Notes: generated by a model from the sequence alone, not told the origin. A stretch of 64,000 bases of DNA from Anaerolineaceae bacterium (GCA_002699125.1 PABI01000067.1:1-64000), one strand, 5' to 3'. Counted from the first letter of the stretch, positions 34,814 to 42,390 are shown. Program-made: numbers and translations.

Positions 34814-36610
34814 CTAGTCGCGTTTGAATTTTGAGTAGTCCGGCGCGGCGTAGCGAGTTTTGCCACCGTTGCTCACGTCCATCATTGCTTGCACCTTCAT
34901 TTGTAGGCCAAACAGATTGATAAAGCCGACAGCGTCTTTCTGGTCGTACACATCCTCTTTGCCGAAGGTGGCAAAATCTTCACGGTACAGGCTCTTGTCA
35001 CTGTGCCGCCCAATGACAATGGCGTTTCCCTTGTACAGCTTAAACTTCACCCAGCCTGTTATCGATTTTTGTGTGTCGCTGATGAATGCTTGCATCGATT
35101 CCCGCAGCGCGTGGAACCATTTGCCAAAGTAAACCAGTTCCGCATATTTTACGGCCAGCTCTTCCTTGAAATGGCTGGTGTCCCGGTCCAGGCAGAGGGA
35201 TTCCATCTCCCGGTGGGCGGCGTACAAAATGGTGCCGCCGGGCGTCTCATAGACGCCGTGGGATTTCATCCCAACCAGCCGATTTTCCACCAGATCGACC
35301 CGGCCGATGCCGTGTTTGGCGCCCAGCTCGTTCAGCTTTTCAATAAGCGATGCCGGGGGAAGCTGCACATCGTTGACCGAAACCGGAATACCTTGCTCAA
35401 AATGTACCGTGACGATTTCTGGTTCATCCGGCGCGTTTTCCGGGGAGACGGTCCATTGGTACATGCTTTCTTCTGGCTCGTTGCTGGGGTCCTCCAAAAT
35501 GCCGCCCTCGTGAGAAAGGTGCCACAGGTTGCTGTCTCGACTGTAGATAGATTTTTTGGTGTGGGTAACGGGCACATTGTGCTTTTTGGCATAGGCAATG
35601 GCATCTTCCCGGGAGCGAATGTCCCACTCGCGCCAGGGGGCAACCACTTTGAGTGTAGGGTTGAGTGCCTTGTAGGTCAGCTCGAAGCGGACCTGGTCGT
35701 TGCCCTTGCCGGTAGCGCCGTGGGCTACGGCGTCGGCCCCTTCGGCTTCGGCAATGGACACCTGCCATTTGGCGATGAGCGGCCGGGCGATGGAGGTGCC
35801 GAGCAGATACTGTCGCTCGTAGATTGCGCCGGATTGCAGCATGGGAAAGAGAAAATCTTTGGCAAATTCGTGGCGCAAATCTTCTACGTATACTTTGCTG
35901 GCACCGCTAGCCAGCGCTTTTTCTTCCAGCCCTTTCAGCTCATCTTCTCCCTGGCCAATGTTGGCACAGAAGCAGATGACTTCACAGCCATAATTTTCGC
36001 GCAGCCAGGGCACGATCACTGAGGTATCTAGGCCGCCTGAATAGGCGAGTACAGCTTTGTTTATTTTTGGTTTTGACATGGGTAAATCTCCTTGAAAAGG
36101 TTGTATGATGGGTAATTCGATGATTGGTTGATTTTGCTGATGGATGGGTTGTGGGGTGAGATGGAGGACAACGGCCGTTTCGTCACAGTGATGCAGCAAG
36201 GGGCAAACATGACAGTCGCGCCACACTTTTTCCGGAAAAAGCTCCCGGCTGCTGATGGTGAAGCCCATCTTTTGGAAAAAGGGAACGGCCCGAGTGAGGG
36301 CAAACAGCGTAGGCACCTGCTGGTGCTTGGCCTGGGCAATGATGGCTTTTACAATGCTGCGGCCCCAGCCTTGCCCTTTTACCTTGTCAGCCACGGCCAG
36401 CGAGCGTACTTCGGCCAGCGCTGCGCTGTAGTACAGCAGCGAGACGCAGGCCACCAGCTCTTCGTCGGCGTCGATGCCTACCAGCCAGTCCGGCAGCGTG
36501 TCGTGGATAGATTGAGCCGTGCGCGGCAGCACATCGCCGCGCCGCACGTGCTCGTTGAGCAAAGCGAGGATGTGGGGAATATCTTGTGGGTGAGCCGGTC
36601 GTATGTTCAT
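34814..36610 (-). CDS. argG: N-acetylglutamate synthase-like GNAT and argininosuccinate synthase in one reading frame
   Basis: One uninterrupted frame of 598 codons encodes two arginine-pathway proteins. Residues 1-155 match stand-alone N-acetylglutamate synthases: [18 protein letters not shown] followed by [15 protein letters not shown]. Residues 178-598 are complete argininosuccinate synthase, which joins citrulline and aspartate using ATP. It has [10 protein letters not shown] (PP-loop), GNDQVRFEL and [11 protein letters not shown]. Between them is a Q/P/I-rich linker that looks like untranslated spacer without stop codons. Inside it, AAGGAG lies 8 bases before an ATG at 36079. ArgG is therefore probably also, or only, made as a separate 421-residue protein from 36079. 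It is the last gene of the argCBD operon. Confidence 0.88.
   Translation of the reverse strand: MNIRPAHPQDIPHILALLNEHVRRGDVLPRTAQSIHDTLPDWLVGIDADEELVACVSLLYYSAALAEVRSLAVADKVKGQGWGRSIVKAIIAQAKHQQVPTLFALTRAVPFFQKMGFTISSRELFPEKVWRDCHVCPLLHHCDETAVVLHLTPQPIHQQNQPIIELPIIQPFQGDLPMSKPKINKAVLAYSGGLDTSVIVPWLRENYGCEVICFCANIGQGEDELKGLEEKALASGASKVYVEDLRHEFAKDFLFPMLQSGAIYERQYLLGTSIARPLIAKWQVSIAEAEGADAVAHGATGKGNDQVRFELTYKALNPTLKVVAPWREWDIRSREDAIAYAKKHNVPVTHTKKSIYSRDSNLWHLSHEGGILEDPSNEPEESMYQWTVSPENAPDEPEIVTVHFEQGIPVSVNDVQLPPASLIEKLNELGAKHGIGRVDLVENRLVGMKSHGVYETPGGTILYAAHREMESLCLDRDTSHFKEELAVKYAELVYFGKWFHALRESMQAFISDTQKSITGWVKFKLYKGNAIVIGRHSDKSLYREDFATFGKEDVYDQKDAVGFINLFGLQMKVQAMMDVSNGGKTRYAAPDYSKFKRD
36077..36095 (-). 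promoter_or_regulatory. internal ribosome-binding site and start codon for argG
   Basis: On the minus strand AAGGAG stands 8 bases before ATG 36079, in frame with the longer reading frame that starts at 36610. The protein after this ATG begins [16 protein letters not shown], a normal ArgG N-terminus. This is the best evidence that the NAGS-like and ArgG parts can be translated separately. Confidence 0.75.
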
Positions 36611-36618
36611 ATTTTTTT

Positions 36619-36678
36619 GCCACAGAGAGCACAGAGGAAATAGAGATTTTTCTCTTTATCCTCTGTGCTCTCTGTGGC
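36619..36678. repeat. 20-bp inverted repeat, CACAGAGAGCACAGAGG type
   Basis: Perfect 20-bp arms (36619-36638 and 36659-36678) enclose a 20-base loop in the gap between the two acetyltransferase genes. The arms resemble the TCTCTGTGTTCTC half of the element at 29571. It lies directly upstream of the NAGS-like start, which has no clear Shine-Dalgarno sequence. Confidence 0.78.
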
Positions 36679-36686
36679 TAACGCTT

Positions 36687-37115
36687 TTAATCGTCTTTGA
36701 TTAGGCGTTTGCCCAGGCTGATGACGTCGTCGATGTGGTAACCGAGGTGGCCGTAGAATTGGATAACGGCCGTATTGCTCTTGCGTACCTGTAAATTGAT
36801 CTTGGGGCAGCCGAGCGCAATCAGTTTGCTCTCTACGGCTTGCATGAGGGCGCGGCCGACACCCTGGCCCTGGCAGTCGGGTGCTACGGCCAGGTAATTG
36901 ATCCAGCCGCGATGTCCTTCGTAACCGCCCATGACCGTGCCGGCGAGACGGCCGGTTAGCTCGGCGACTAAGAACAGCTCAGGACTGACCTGCATTTTGC
37001 GGACAATATCTTTGTGCGGATCGTTCCAGGGCACCGTGAGGCCGCACGCTTCCCAAATGGTGATAACAGCGTCGCTGTCTTCTAGGCAAAAGGGGCGGAT
37101 TGTAGGTTGCATCAT
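36687..37115 (-). CDS. GNAT acetyltransferase, YpeA-like
   Basis: The 142-residue protein closely follows E. coli YpeA: RPFCLEDSDAVITIWE, then PWNDPHKDIVRKM, TVMGGYEGHRGW, the acetyl-CoA loop PDCQGQGVGRALM (about 79-91) and the C-terminal VISLGKRLI. The biological substrate of YpeA-type enzymes is not established. Here it stands inside an arginine operon, between argD and the NAGS-like/argG gene, which makes an amino-acid or acyl-amino-acid substrate attractive. ATG 37112 is an equally good start. Confidence 0.85.
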   Translation of the reverse strand: MMQPTIRPFCLEDSDAVITIWEACGLTVPWNDPHKDIVRKMQVSPELFLVAELTGRLAGTVMGGYEGHRGWINYLAVAPDCQGQGVGRALMQAVESKLIALGCPKINLQVRKSNTAVIQFYGHLGYHIDDVISLGKRLIKDD

Positions 37116-37132
37116 CTCTATTCCTTAAAATA

Positions 37133-37211
37133 GAATGCTGATTTCCCTGATCAACCTGTACGCAAAGCGGTCGCCGTGCGACATCAGGGAAATCAGGAAA
37201 ATCAGCATCCT
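37133..37211. repeat. intergenic inverted repeat, CTGATTTTCCTGAT family with nested element
   Basis: GAATGCTGATTTCCCTGAT on the left and ATCAGGGAAATCAGG...AATCAGCATC on the right form a dyad. Its centre carries GTACGCAAAGCGGTCGCCG (from 37158). A near-identical segment in the opposite orientation interrupts the in-frame repeat of the NRPS at 45969-45993, so small elements appear to be inserted into larger ones. Confidence 0.72.
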
Positions 37212-37221
37212 GTTAATGTCT

Positions 37222-38412
37222 TCACTTTGAGGAACCTTCTTCTAAACAAGTGGCGATGGTGGATACGGCCGTATCAATCTCGCCTTTACTTACAATCAGC
37301 GGCGGAGCCAGCCGCAGGACGTTGTCTCCAGCAGTGAGGATGAGGACGCCCTTATCTCTGGCCGCGGCCATGATGGGGGCCGCCGGTTGGTTGAGCGCCA
37401 CGCCAAGCAGTAAACCCTGGCCGCGTACTTCTACAATCTGTTCTAGCTCCAGCGTTTGCAGCCGGTGCTTGAGATATTCCCCATTTTCTTGCACCGATTG
37501 CAGAAAGTTGAGCTGATTGACCTTATCAAACACGACGATGGCGGCGGCGCACACCAACGGCCCGGCAGCAAAGGTGCTGCCGTGGTCGCCCGGCTTGATC
37601 ACGTCGGCGACTGCCTGGGTGACCAACGTGGCCCCAATGGGCAGCCCGCCAGCCAGTGGCTTGGCCAGCGTCATAATGTCGGGCGTGACGTTGAATTGGC
37701 GGTGTGCCCACAGCTGGCCGGTCCGCCCCAGGCCGCACTGCACCTCGTCGAAGATGAGCAGGGCGCTGTGGGCGTCGCAGGCGGCGCGCAAACCGTGCAA
37801 GAAGCCGGGCGTGGCCGGATTGACGCCGCCCTCGCCCTGGATTGGCTCCACGATGACGGCGCAGGTGTCGTTGTCGATGGCTTCGCGGGCGGCGGCCAAA
37901 TCGTTGAAGGGTACGAAGGTGATGCCGGGGACCAGCGGGGCAAATGGCTCGCGGTACTGTTCTTTGTAAGTGGCCGAGAGGGAGCCCATCGTACGGCCGT
38001 GAAAGCCACCACTGAACGCAACAATATTGGTCTTACCGCTGTGCTGCGTTTTGCCAACTTTGCGGGCAAATTTAAGCGCGGCTTCGTTGGCCTCGGCGCC
38101 AGAGTTACAGAAAAAGACCCTGTCGGCAAAGGAGTTTTCGACCAGTTTTTGCGCCAGTTGGGCCTGTGGTGCGGTGTGGAACAGGTTGCTGACGTGGGTC
38201 AGTTTGGCGGCTTGTTGGGATACGGCCGTTACCCAATCCGGATCGCTGTGGCCCAGGGCGGTGACGGCAATGCCGGAGGTAAAATCGAGATATTTATTGC
38301 CGTCGCTGTCATACAAATACATTCCCTCGCCGTGACTAAAAACAATATCGGGCCGATTGTACGTGTGCAAAACGTAGCTGGCTTCTGCCTCAATGATCTC
38401 CTGTTTCTTCAT
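37222..38412 (-). CDS. argD: acetylornithine aminotransferase
   Basis: The 396-residue protein is a class III PLP aminotransferase of ArgD type: SHGEGMYLYDSDGNKYLDF at the start, NSGAEANEAALKFAR, GGFHGRTMGSLS, LLIFDEVQCGLGRTG, and TLAKPLAGGLPIGA with the PLP lysine. It transfers the amino group from glutamate to N-acetylglutamate semialdehyde, the fourth step of arginine synthesis. AAGGAG lies eight bases before ATG 38412. Its place after argC and argB supports the call over other ornithine aminotransferases. Confidence 0.93.
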   Translation of the reverse strand: MKKQEIIEAEASYVLHTYNRPDIVFSHGEGMYLYDSDGNKYLDFTSGIAVTALGHSDPDWVTAVSQQAAKLTHVSNLFHTAPQAQLAQKLVENSFADRVFFCNSGAEANEAALKFARKVGKTQHSGKTNIVAFSGGFHGRTMGSLSATYKEQYREPFAPLVPGITFVPFNDLAAAREAIDNDTCAVIVEPIQGEGGVNPATPGFLHGLRAACDAHSALLIFDEVQCGLGRTGQLWAHRQFNVTPDIMTLAKPLAGGLPIGATLVTQAVADVIKPGDHGSTFAAGPLVCAAAIVVFDKVNQLNFLQSVQENGEYLKHRLQTLELEQIVEVRGQGLLLGVALNQPAAPIMAAARDKGVLILTAGDNVLRLAPPLIVSKGEIDTAVSTIATCLEEGSSK

Positions 38413-38430
38413 AATTTTGCTCCTTCGATG

Positions 38431-38487
38431 GGACGCTGATTTTCCTGATCAGCCTGATCATGGAAATCAAGAAAATCAGCGTTCTAT
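38431..38487. repeat. intergenic inverted repeat, CTGATTTTCCTGAT family
   Basis: GGACGCTGATTTTCCTGATCA and TGGAAATCAAGAAAATCAGCG form a near-complete dyad between argB and argD. This is the simplest, least interrupted copy of the family also found at 23122 and 37133. Confidence 0.75.
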
Positions 38488-38495
38488 TTCTTCCC

Positions 38496-39293
38496 TCAAT
38501 CCGTGATTGTTTGGGCTGTAAATAAGGTGCCACTGTTAGAAATGAGGCCAGCGAGGTTGACGATTTGGGTTTGCTGAACGCCCTGGGCAATCGTGGCCAG
38601 AGCGGCGCGAACTTTGGGCACCATGCCGTCGGTGATGATGCCGTCGTTGATGAGCGATTCGGTTTGGTCGGGGGTGAGGTGAGGTAGGATGCGGCCGTTT
38701 GCCAACACCCCCGGCACGTTAGACACAAACGTCAAACGATCCGCTTGCAGGGCCAGGGCCACGGCACTGGCGGCATCGTCGGCATTGACGTTATAGGTGT
38801 AGCCATCGAAGCCCAGCGAAATGGGCGAGAGCACCACGGTTAGCCCCAGGCTGGTAAGCTGGCGCAGCAGGTCGGTGCGCACCTGGCTGATTTCGCCGAC
38901 GTAGCCGAGATCGGCCGTGGGATGCTGCTTCTTCAGGCAGCGCAAAATCCCACCATCCACACCACTGACGCCAATGGCGTCAACCCCAGCCGCCAACAGC
39001 GCCGTCACGATTTGCTTGTTGGTCTGCCCGCTTAGCGCCATCTGCACCACGCTGATCATCTCGCGGTCGGTGACGCGCAGGCCATCTACCTTGGTCGATT
39101 GCAGCCCCACTTTTTGCTGCAAGGCCACAATCGCCCGCCCGCCACCGTGCACAATGATGTGAGGCATGGCCTGTCCTGAGCGGCTCAACTTTGTTGAGCT
39201 TGTCGAAGCGGCCGTTCCCGCCACATATTCCGCCAAACCCGCCAAAAATCCGGGATCATCCAGTTCATTACCACCGATTTTTAATACTTGCAT
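38496..39293 (-). CDS. argB: acetylglutamate kinase with an in-frame repeat insertion
   Basis: The 265-residue protein phosphorylates N-acetylglutamate, the second step of the pathway. It has KIGGNELD at the start, IIVHGGGRAI (substrate-binding glycines), YNVNADDAAS and TFVSNVPGVL in the ATP-binding half, and DGMVPKV near the C-terminus. Between EYVAGT and MPHIIVHGGG it carries about 13 extra Ser/Thr-rich residues encoded by a copy of a dispersed repeat (39172-39214). The insertion keeps the frame and lies in a surface loop ahead of a core strand. GAGGTG precedes ATG 39293. Confidence 0.92.
   Translation of the reverse strand: MQVLKIGGNELDDPGFLAGLAEYVAGTAASTSSTKLSRSGQAMPHIIVHGGGRAIVALQQKVGLQSTKVDGLRVTDREMISVVQMALSGQTNKQIVTALLAAGVDAIGVSGVDGGILRCLKKQHPTADLGYVGEISQVRTDLLRQLTSLGLTVVLSPISLGFDGYTYNVNADDAASAVALALQADRLTFVSNVPGVLANGRILPHLTPDQTESLINDGIITDGMVPKVRAALATIAQGVQQTQIVNLAGLISNSGTLFTAQTITD
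39172..39214. repeat. in-frame repeat inside argB, with nested palindrome
   Basis: The segment contains CCTGAGC and CTTGTCGAAG, the halves of a widespread repeat (CTTCGACAAGCTCAGG). They are separated by the mini-palindrome CTCAACTTTGTTGAG (39184-39198). A related copy lies inside the NRPS at 54481-54522; by hand alignment 30 of 39 positions match. Confidence 0.75.
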
Positions 39294-39308
39294 CTTACAC
39301 CTCAGCCC

Positions 39309-40316
39309 CTAGAACAACCCTAACGTCTCTTCCAAGCCAAACACCACATTCATATTCTGCACCGCCTGTCCCGCCGCGCCCTTGACCAGATTGTCGATAG
39401 CTGAAGTGATGACGAGCGTATTTCCGGCCAGCGTCAGTCCGATGGCACACTTGTTGCTGTGGGTGACGTGGGCCAGGGTGGCCAGTTCGCCATCGGGCAG
39501 CAGACAGATAAAGGGTTCATCGCTGTACATGTTGGCGAAATACGGCCGTATCTCTTCCAAAGTGACTGGCTCAGAAAAGTTGACATAAATTGTAGACAAA
39601 ATCCCTCGTTCCACCGGCAGCAGGTGTGGTGAAAAAATCAGTTCGGGCGCATCCTTACGGAACCAGCCCATCACTTGCTCAATTTCCGGCAAATGGCGGT
39701 GGCTGCGGCCGATTTTGTAAGGCGAAAAATTATTGTGTGTTTCCACAAAGTGGGTGTTCTGTTTGGGGGTGCGTCCCGCGCCGGAGATACCGGATTTGGA
39801 GTCGGCGATGATGGGGCCGGTGATGGGTAGACTGGAGGTGAGCAACGGCCGTAACGGCAGCAAAATGCTCGTGGGGTAACAGCCGGGCGTGGCGACCAAT
39901 TTGGCTCCAGGCAGCTGCTCACGAGCAAACTCGGTCAGGCCATAAACAGCATCGGCCAGCAGTTGGGGTGCGGGATGGGTTTTGTCATACCAGCTGGCGT
40001 AGGTGTGGGCGTCTTTTAGGCGGAAGTCGGCGCTGAGGTCAATAACGGTTACCCTAGCGGCGAGGGCGGTAACGGCCGTTTCCGCCGCTGCTGCATGGGG
40101 CAAACATAAAAAAACCACATCCACCGCGTCTAGAGGAGCTTCTTCCCCCAAAATCAACGGCAGATGAGGTGCCTGTGGATACACATCTGACAGTGCCTGT
40201 CCCGTAAACGATTGTGACGTGGCAAAAGCCATATCCACCTGCGGATGCCGCTGCAAAATTTTCACCAATTCATATCCGGTATATCCCGTAGCCCCAAAAA
40301 TCCCTGCTCTAATCAT
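39309..40316 (-). CDS. argC: N-acetyl-gamma-glutamyl-phosphate reductase
   Basis: I place the start at ATG 40316 (335 residues), where GGAG lies six bases upstream. The frame stays open further to 40370, but that extension is encoded by a palindromic repeat. The protein has GIFGATGYTGYELV (NADP loop, about residues 5-18), the catalytic cysteine in PGCYPTSILLPL (about residue 145), SKSGISGAGR, and a conserved HRHLPEIEQ. It reduces N-acetylglutamyl phosphate to the semialdehyde. It is the first structural gene after the attenuator-like leader at 40369-40556. Confidence 0.93.
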   Translation of the reverse strand: MIRAGIFGATGYTGYELVKILQRHPQVDMAFATSQSFTGQALSDVYPQAPHLPLILGEEAPLDAVDVVFLCLPHAAAAETAVTALAARVTVIDLSADFRLKDAHTYASWYDKTHPAPQLLADAVYGLTEFAREQLPGAKLVATPGCYPTSILLPLRPLLTSSLPITGPIIADSKSGISGAGRTPKQNTHFVETHNNFSPYKIGRSHRHLPEIEQVMGWFRKDAPELIFSPHLLPVERGILSTIYVNFSEPVTLEEIRPYFANMYSDEPFICLLPDGELATLAHVTHSNKCAIGLTLAGNTLVITSAIDNLVKGAAGQAVQNMNVVFGLEETLGLF

Positions 40317-40332
40317 CACAATCTCCGTTTTA

Positions 40333-40363
40333 GGTGCGACGCACTTCTGAAGTGCGTCGCACC
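40333..40363. repeat. 15-bp inverted repeat upstream of argC
   Basis: GGTGCGACGCACTTC and GAAGTGCGTCGCACC form a perfect stem with a single-base centre. It lies between the leader terminator and the argC Shine-Dalgarno sequence. It looks like a dispersed palindrome, yet in the mRNA it would be a strong hairpin close to the argC ribosome-binding site. Confidence 0.8.
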
Positions 40364-40368
40364 TTGGC

Positions 40369-40407
40369 AAAAAAAAACCGCCAGACTTTAGCTAAAGTCT
40401 GGCGGTT
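40369..40407 (-). terminator. intrinsic terminator in the arginine-operon leader (attenuator)
   Basis: On the minus strand a perfect 32-base palindrome (40407-40376, centre TTTAGCTAAA, arms with CCGCCAGACT/AGTCTGGCGG) is followed by nine consecutive T (40377-40369). This is an ideal Rho-independent terminator placed before argC, not after a gene. Its 5' arm CCAGACT (40402-40396) is complementary to AGTCTGG (40459-40453) in the leader-peptide coding region, which allows an alternative antiterminator. Confidence 0.9.
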
Positions 40408-40435
40408 CAGGTTGCGCGTGTCTTTTTAATGCGAC

Positions 40436-40519
40436 TCAGGCAAGCTCAAATTCCAGACTATGTGTCTGGCGACGGCGGCGAATAAAAAGAGGTGCTTGCG
40501 AGTCAATAAACGTTTTCAT
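40436..40519 (-). CDS. arginine leader peptide (27 aa, four consecutive Arg codons)
   Basis: On the minus strand ATG 40519 opens a 27-codon frame ending in TGA at 40438-40436. Codons 14-17 are CGC CGC CGT CGC, four arginines in a row (FIRRRRQTH). Immediately after them CCAGAC (40469-40464) and GTCTGG (40458-40453) form hairpin 1:2. AGTCTGG can instead pair with the terminator's CCAGACT (2:3), preventing terminator 3:4. A ribosome stalled at Arg codons would cover strand 1 and favour antitermination, the classical attenuation logic of his and trp operons. No Shine-Dalgarno sequence is visible; the predicted transcript starts at most a few bases before the ATG, so translation may be leaderless. 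Confidence 0.85.
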   Translation of the reverse strand: MKTFIDSQAPLFIRRRRQTHSLEFELA

Positions 40520-40528
40520 CGTGGCAGA

Positions 40529-40556
40529 AATTTAGCAGATAAATTGTGACTGTCAA
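40529..40556 (-). promoter_or_regulatory. sigma70-like promoter of the arginine operon
   Basis: On the minus strand a perfect TTGACA (40556-40551) is followed after 16 bases by TAAATT (40534-40529), with TG one base before it (extended -10, TGCTAAATT). Transcription would begin near 40522-40519, that is at or within about three bases of the leader-peptide ATG. No ArgR-box-like dyad is apparent. Confidence 0.75.
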
Positions 40557-40600
40557 CCAAAATTTGAAAATTAGGTAATTTTGCCCAGATTTATCCTGGA

Positions 40601-40627
40601 TTGTTGTACCATTTGCCCAAATATTAT
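40601..40627 (+). promoter_or_regulatory. weak putative promoter of the lipoprotein gene
   Basis: TTGTTG at 40601-40606 and TATTAT at 40622-40627, spaced 15 bases, lie about 70 bases upstream of the lipoprotein start and point away from the arginine promoter. The spacing is short and the call is tentative. Apart from this and the arginine leader, I see nothing else in the 40371-40697 gap. Confidence 0.3.
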
Positions 40628-40697
40628 GAGAATGGAACCCATTGGTGCTGGTTGGGGTAGTGTAAGTAGAGATGTTTTGCTGAAAAAGGAGACAATC

Positions 40698-41273
40698 ATG
40701 AAACGGTTGATTTTGTATGCACTGATTTTATTTATGTTGGGGATGACTGCTTGTACAGGAACTGGGTCGGAAACGGCCGTTGCCCAAACGGACGAAACAG
40801 TCGCAACCGCTACCGCAACGGCCTATCCGACGCCATATCCCGAAATGCCCGTACCGGACACCTGCCCCATCACCCAGCGACCAGAGCCACGCTTCATACC
40901 GCCAGAACCATACGCCGAATGGGCTCCAGGCGGCGGCTTTTGGTATGGCACCAATGAATTGTGGCTCGATTTACGGTCTGCGGGCACGTGGCATGGCTTG
41001 CCCAAATCTGATGCCGGGTATGGTAATAAAATAGCCTTGTGGAGCGAAAGTTACAGCCAGACAATGGAACAAAAACCGGAAATCAACCTTTCTGCCCGGC
41101 AGTTAGATGGTGAGGCAGTGGTTGAACCACACATACACGGCACCAATGCCTACCATCCAGACTACGGGCATTTCATGATGACTGGCATCGAACTGCCCAC
41201 ACTGGGATGCTGGGAAATTACGGCCGAATACAAGGAAGCCAGCTTGAGTTTTGTGGTGTGGGTGGCTCCCTAG
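40698..41273 (+). CDS. small secreted lipoprotein of unknown function
   Basis: ATG 40698 follows AAAGGAGA with a six-base spacing. The 191-residue protein has a lipoprotein signal peptide with lipobox LGMTAC (Cys about residue 20). A Thr/Ala/Pro-rich spacer (TATATAYPTPYP) leads to a globular domain of about 130 residues containing FWYGTNELWLDLRSAGTWHGL. The C-terminal part, GCWEITAEYKEASLSFVVWV, resembles the last strands of an Ig-like or cupredoxin-like sandwich. I do not recognise the family. It is transcribed divergently from the arginine operon. Confidence 0.8.
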   Translation: MKRLILYALILFMLGMTACTGTGSETAVAQTDETVATATATAYPTPYPEMPVPDTCPITQRPEPRFIPPEPYAEWAPGGGFWYGTNELWLDLRSAGTWHGLPKSDAGYGNKIALWSESYSQTMEQKPEINLSARQLDGEAVVEPHIHGTNAYHPDYGHFMMTGIELPTLGCWEITAEYKEASLSFVVWVAP

Positions 41274-41348
41274 ATGACTACAACGAATTAGAGGAAACAG
41301 CGAGTGTTCTCAATTCGTTTGTTACTCAAATTCGCTGTAGTCACCATC
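41273..41348. repeat. imperfect inverted repeat between convergent genes
   Basis: GATGACTACAACGAATT on the left and AATTCGCTGTAGTCACCATC on the right are inverted with one mismatch and a 3-base gap. They fill the space between the lipoprotein stop and the cytochrome stop. It may serve as a bidirectional terminator, though it has no T-run. Confidence 0.6.
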
Positions 41349-41356
41349 ATGGCTCT

Positions 41357-42289
41357 CTACCCTTCAGAGTTTTGAAACTCAATCGCATCCTCGGGGGCGA
41401 CCGCAGGTAGGCTTTGCAGATAGACCCAGATGGCGTGCAGTTCCTCATCGGTTAGCTGGCCGATGGCCGTCCAGGGCATAAGGGATTGCGGAATGAAGGT
41501 GCCGTCCGGCACAGCCCCTTCACGCATGGCGATGAAGAACTCTTCTTCGGTCCAATCACCTAAGCTATAGGGCGTAATGTTGGGTGAGGCCACCCCAAGC
41601 CGTTCCAACAGCGGCACGCCGGCAAAATCATCCCCGTGGCAGCTCTTGCAGGGTAAAGCCAAATATTCGCCGTAAGCCAATGTGTCGCCGGGCTCAGGGC
41701 CAATGGGAATTTCCCGCACAGCTTCATGATCAATCATTTTAATGGCGGGCAGCCCTTGTGGATTGCTTAATACAAAATTCCAAAGCAGCGGGCCGAACCA
41801 GTTGTTTGGCGGGCCAGCTTCATCGGATGGGGGCAGCGTCTTCAAATATGCAATAATGTCACCGAGATCAGATTCATTTAGATCAACATAGAAGTTGGAA
41901 GGCATATAAATGAGTGCTTTACCATCTTGCCCCACGCCGTGACGAATAGCCCGAACATAATCTTCATCCGTATAGTTTTCCAGGCCATTTTCGCCGGGCG
42001 TCAGGTTAGACGGTCCAAAAAGACCGGTCAGAATTGGACGTTGTCTTCCAGCCCACACAATGCCGGAAAGGTCCTTACCGTGGCATTCCGTACAGCGTAC
42101 GATCTCGACTAATATTTCCCCCCGATCAATGCTGGTTTGATCGGTCGGGATTTCCAAGGATGCCACATCAACCTCAATGGTTCGCCTTGCCTGGATTTGC
42201 CAATAAATGAAATAACCTAGCAGCCCAATGAGGGCGATACCCAAAATGCCCCCAAAGAGGATGCCCAGCCATTTAAGAGACTTGTTCAT
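41357..42289 (-). CDS. membrane-anchored diheme cytochrome c
   Basis: I place the start at ATG 42289 (310 residues) behind a purine-rich GGAAGGAG...GAAGG stretch; an upstream in-frame TTG is less likely. A single N-terminal membrane helix (about 8-30) anchors two cytochrome c domains: CTECHGKDL at about residue 65 and CKSCHGDDF at about residue 214. Each is followed by a candidate axial methionine region (IYMPSNFY and IPQSLMPW). It probably carries electrons at the outer face of the membrane. The gene is not obviously linked to its neighbours. Confidence 0.88.
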   Translation of the reverse strand: MNKSLKWLGILFGGILGIALIGLLGYFIYWQIQARRTIEVDVASLEIPTDQTSIDRGEILVEIVRCTECHGKDLSGIVWAGRQRPILTGLFGPSNLTPGENGLENYTDEDYVRAIRHGVGQDGKALIYMPSNFYVDLNESDLGDIIAYLKTLPPSDEAGPPNNWFGPLLWNFVLSNPQGLPAIKMIDHEAVREIPIGPEPGDTLAYGEYLALPCKSCHGDDFAGVPLLERLGVASPNITPYSLGDWTEEEFFIAMREGAVPDGTFIPQSLMPWTAIGQLTDEELHAIWVYLQSLPAVAPEDAIEFQNSEG

Positions 42290-42327
42290 AACCTTCTTTT
42301 CTCCTTCCAAATTTGTTGTTGAATATG

Positions 42328-42390
42328 AATGTCACGTCCGCGAAAGCAGGAGTCCAGCGGTGTGGATTCCCGCCTTCGCGGGAATGACAA
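42328..42390. repeat. inverted repeat of the GTCATTCCCGC family
   Basis: ATGTCACGTCCGCGAAAGCAGGAGTCC and GGATTCCCGCCTTCGCGGGAATGACA form an imperfect dyad between the cytochrome and acyl-CoA dehydrogenase genes. It is the longer relative of the element at 7720-7746. Confidence 0.75.

Noticed and set aside
35003-36022. Long + strand frame opposite argG
   Set aside because: It is the antisense shadow of a highly conserved enzyme and shows no coding features of its own.
40317-40370. Upstream extension of argC
   Set aside because: These codons are encoded by a perfect inverted repeat. A good GGAG-ATG at 40316 precedes the normal ArgC N-terminus.
40376-40407. The 32-base palindrome as merely another dispersed repeat
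   Set aside because: Its nine-T tail on the argC strand, its place after the leader peptide and its complementarity to the leader hairpin fit an attenuator; no second copy was seen in the window.
40369-40556. T-box riboswitch as explanation for the arginine leader
   Set aside because: No T-box sequence (TGGNACCGCG) or specifier-loop structure is visible. A translated Arg-rich leader peptide explains the layout better.
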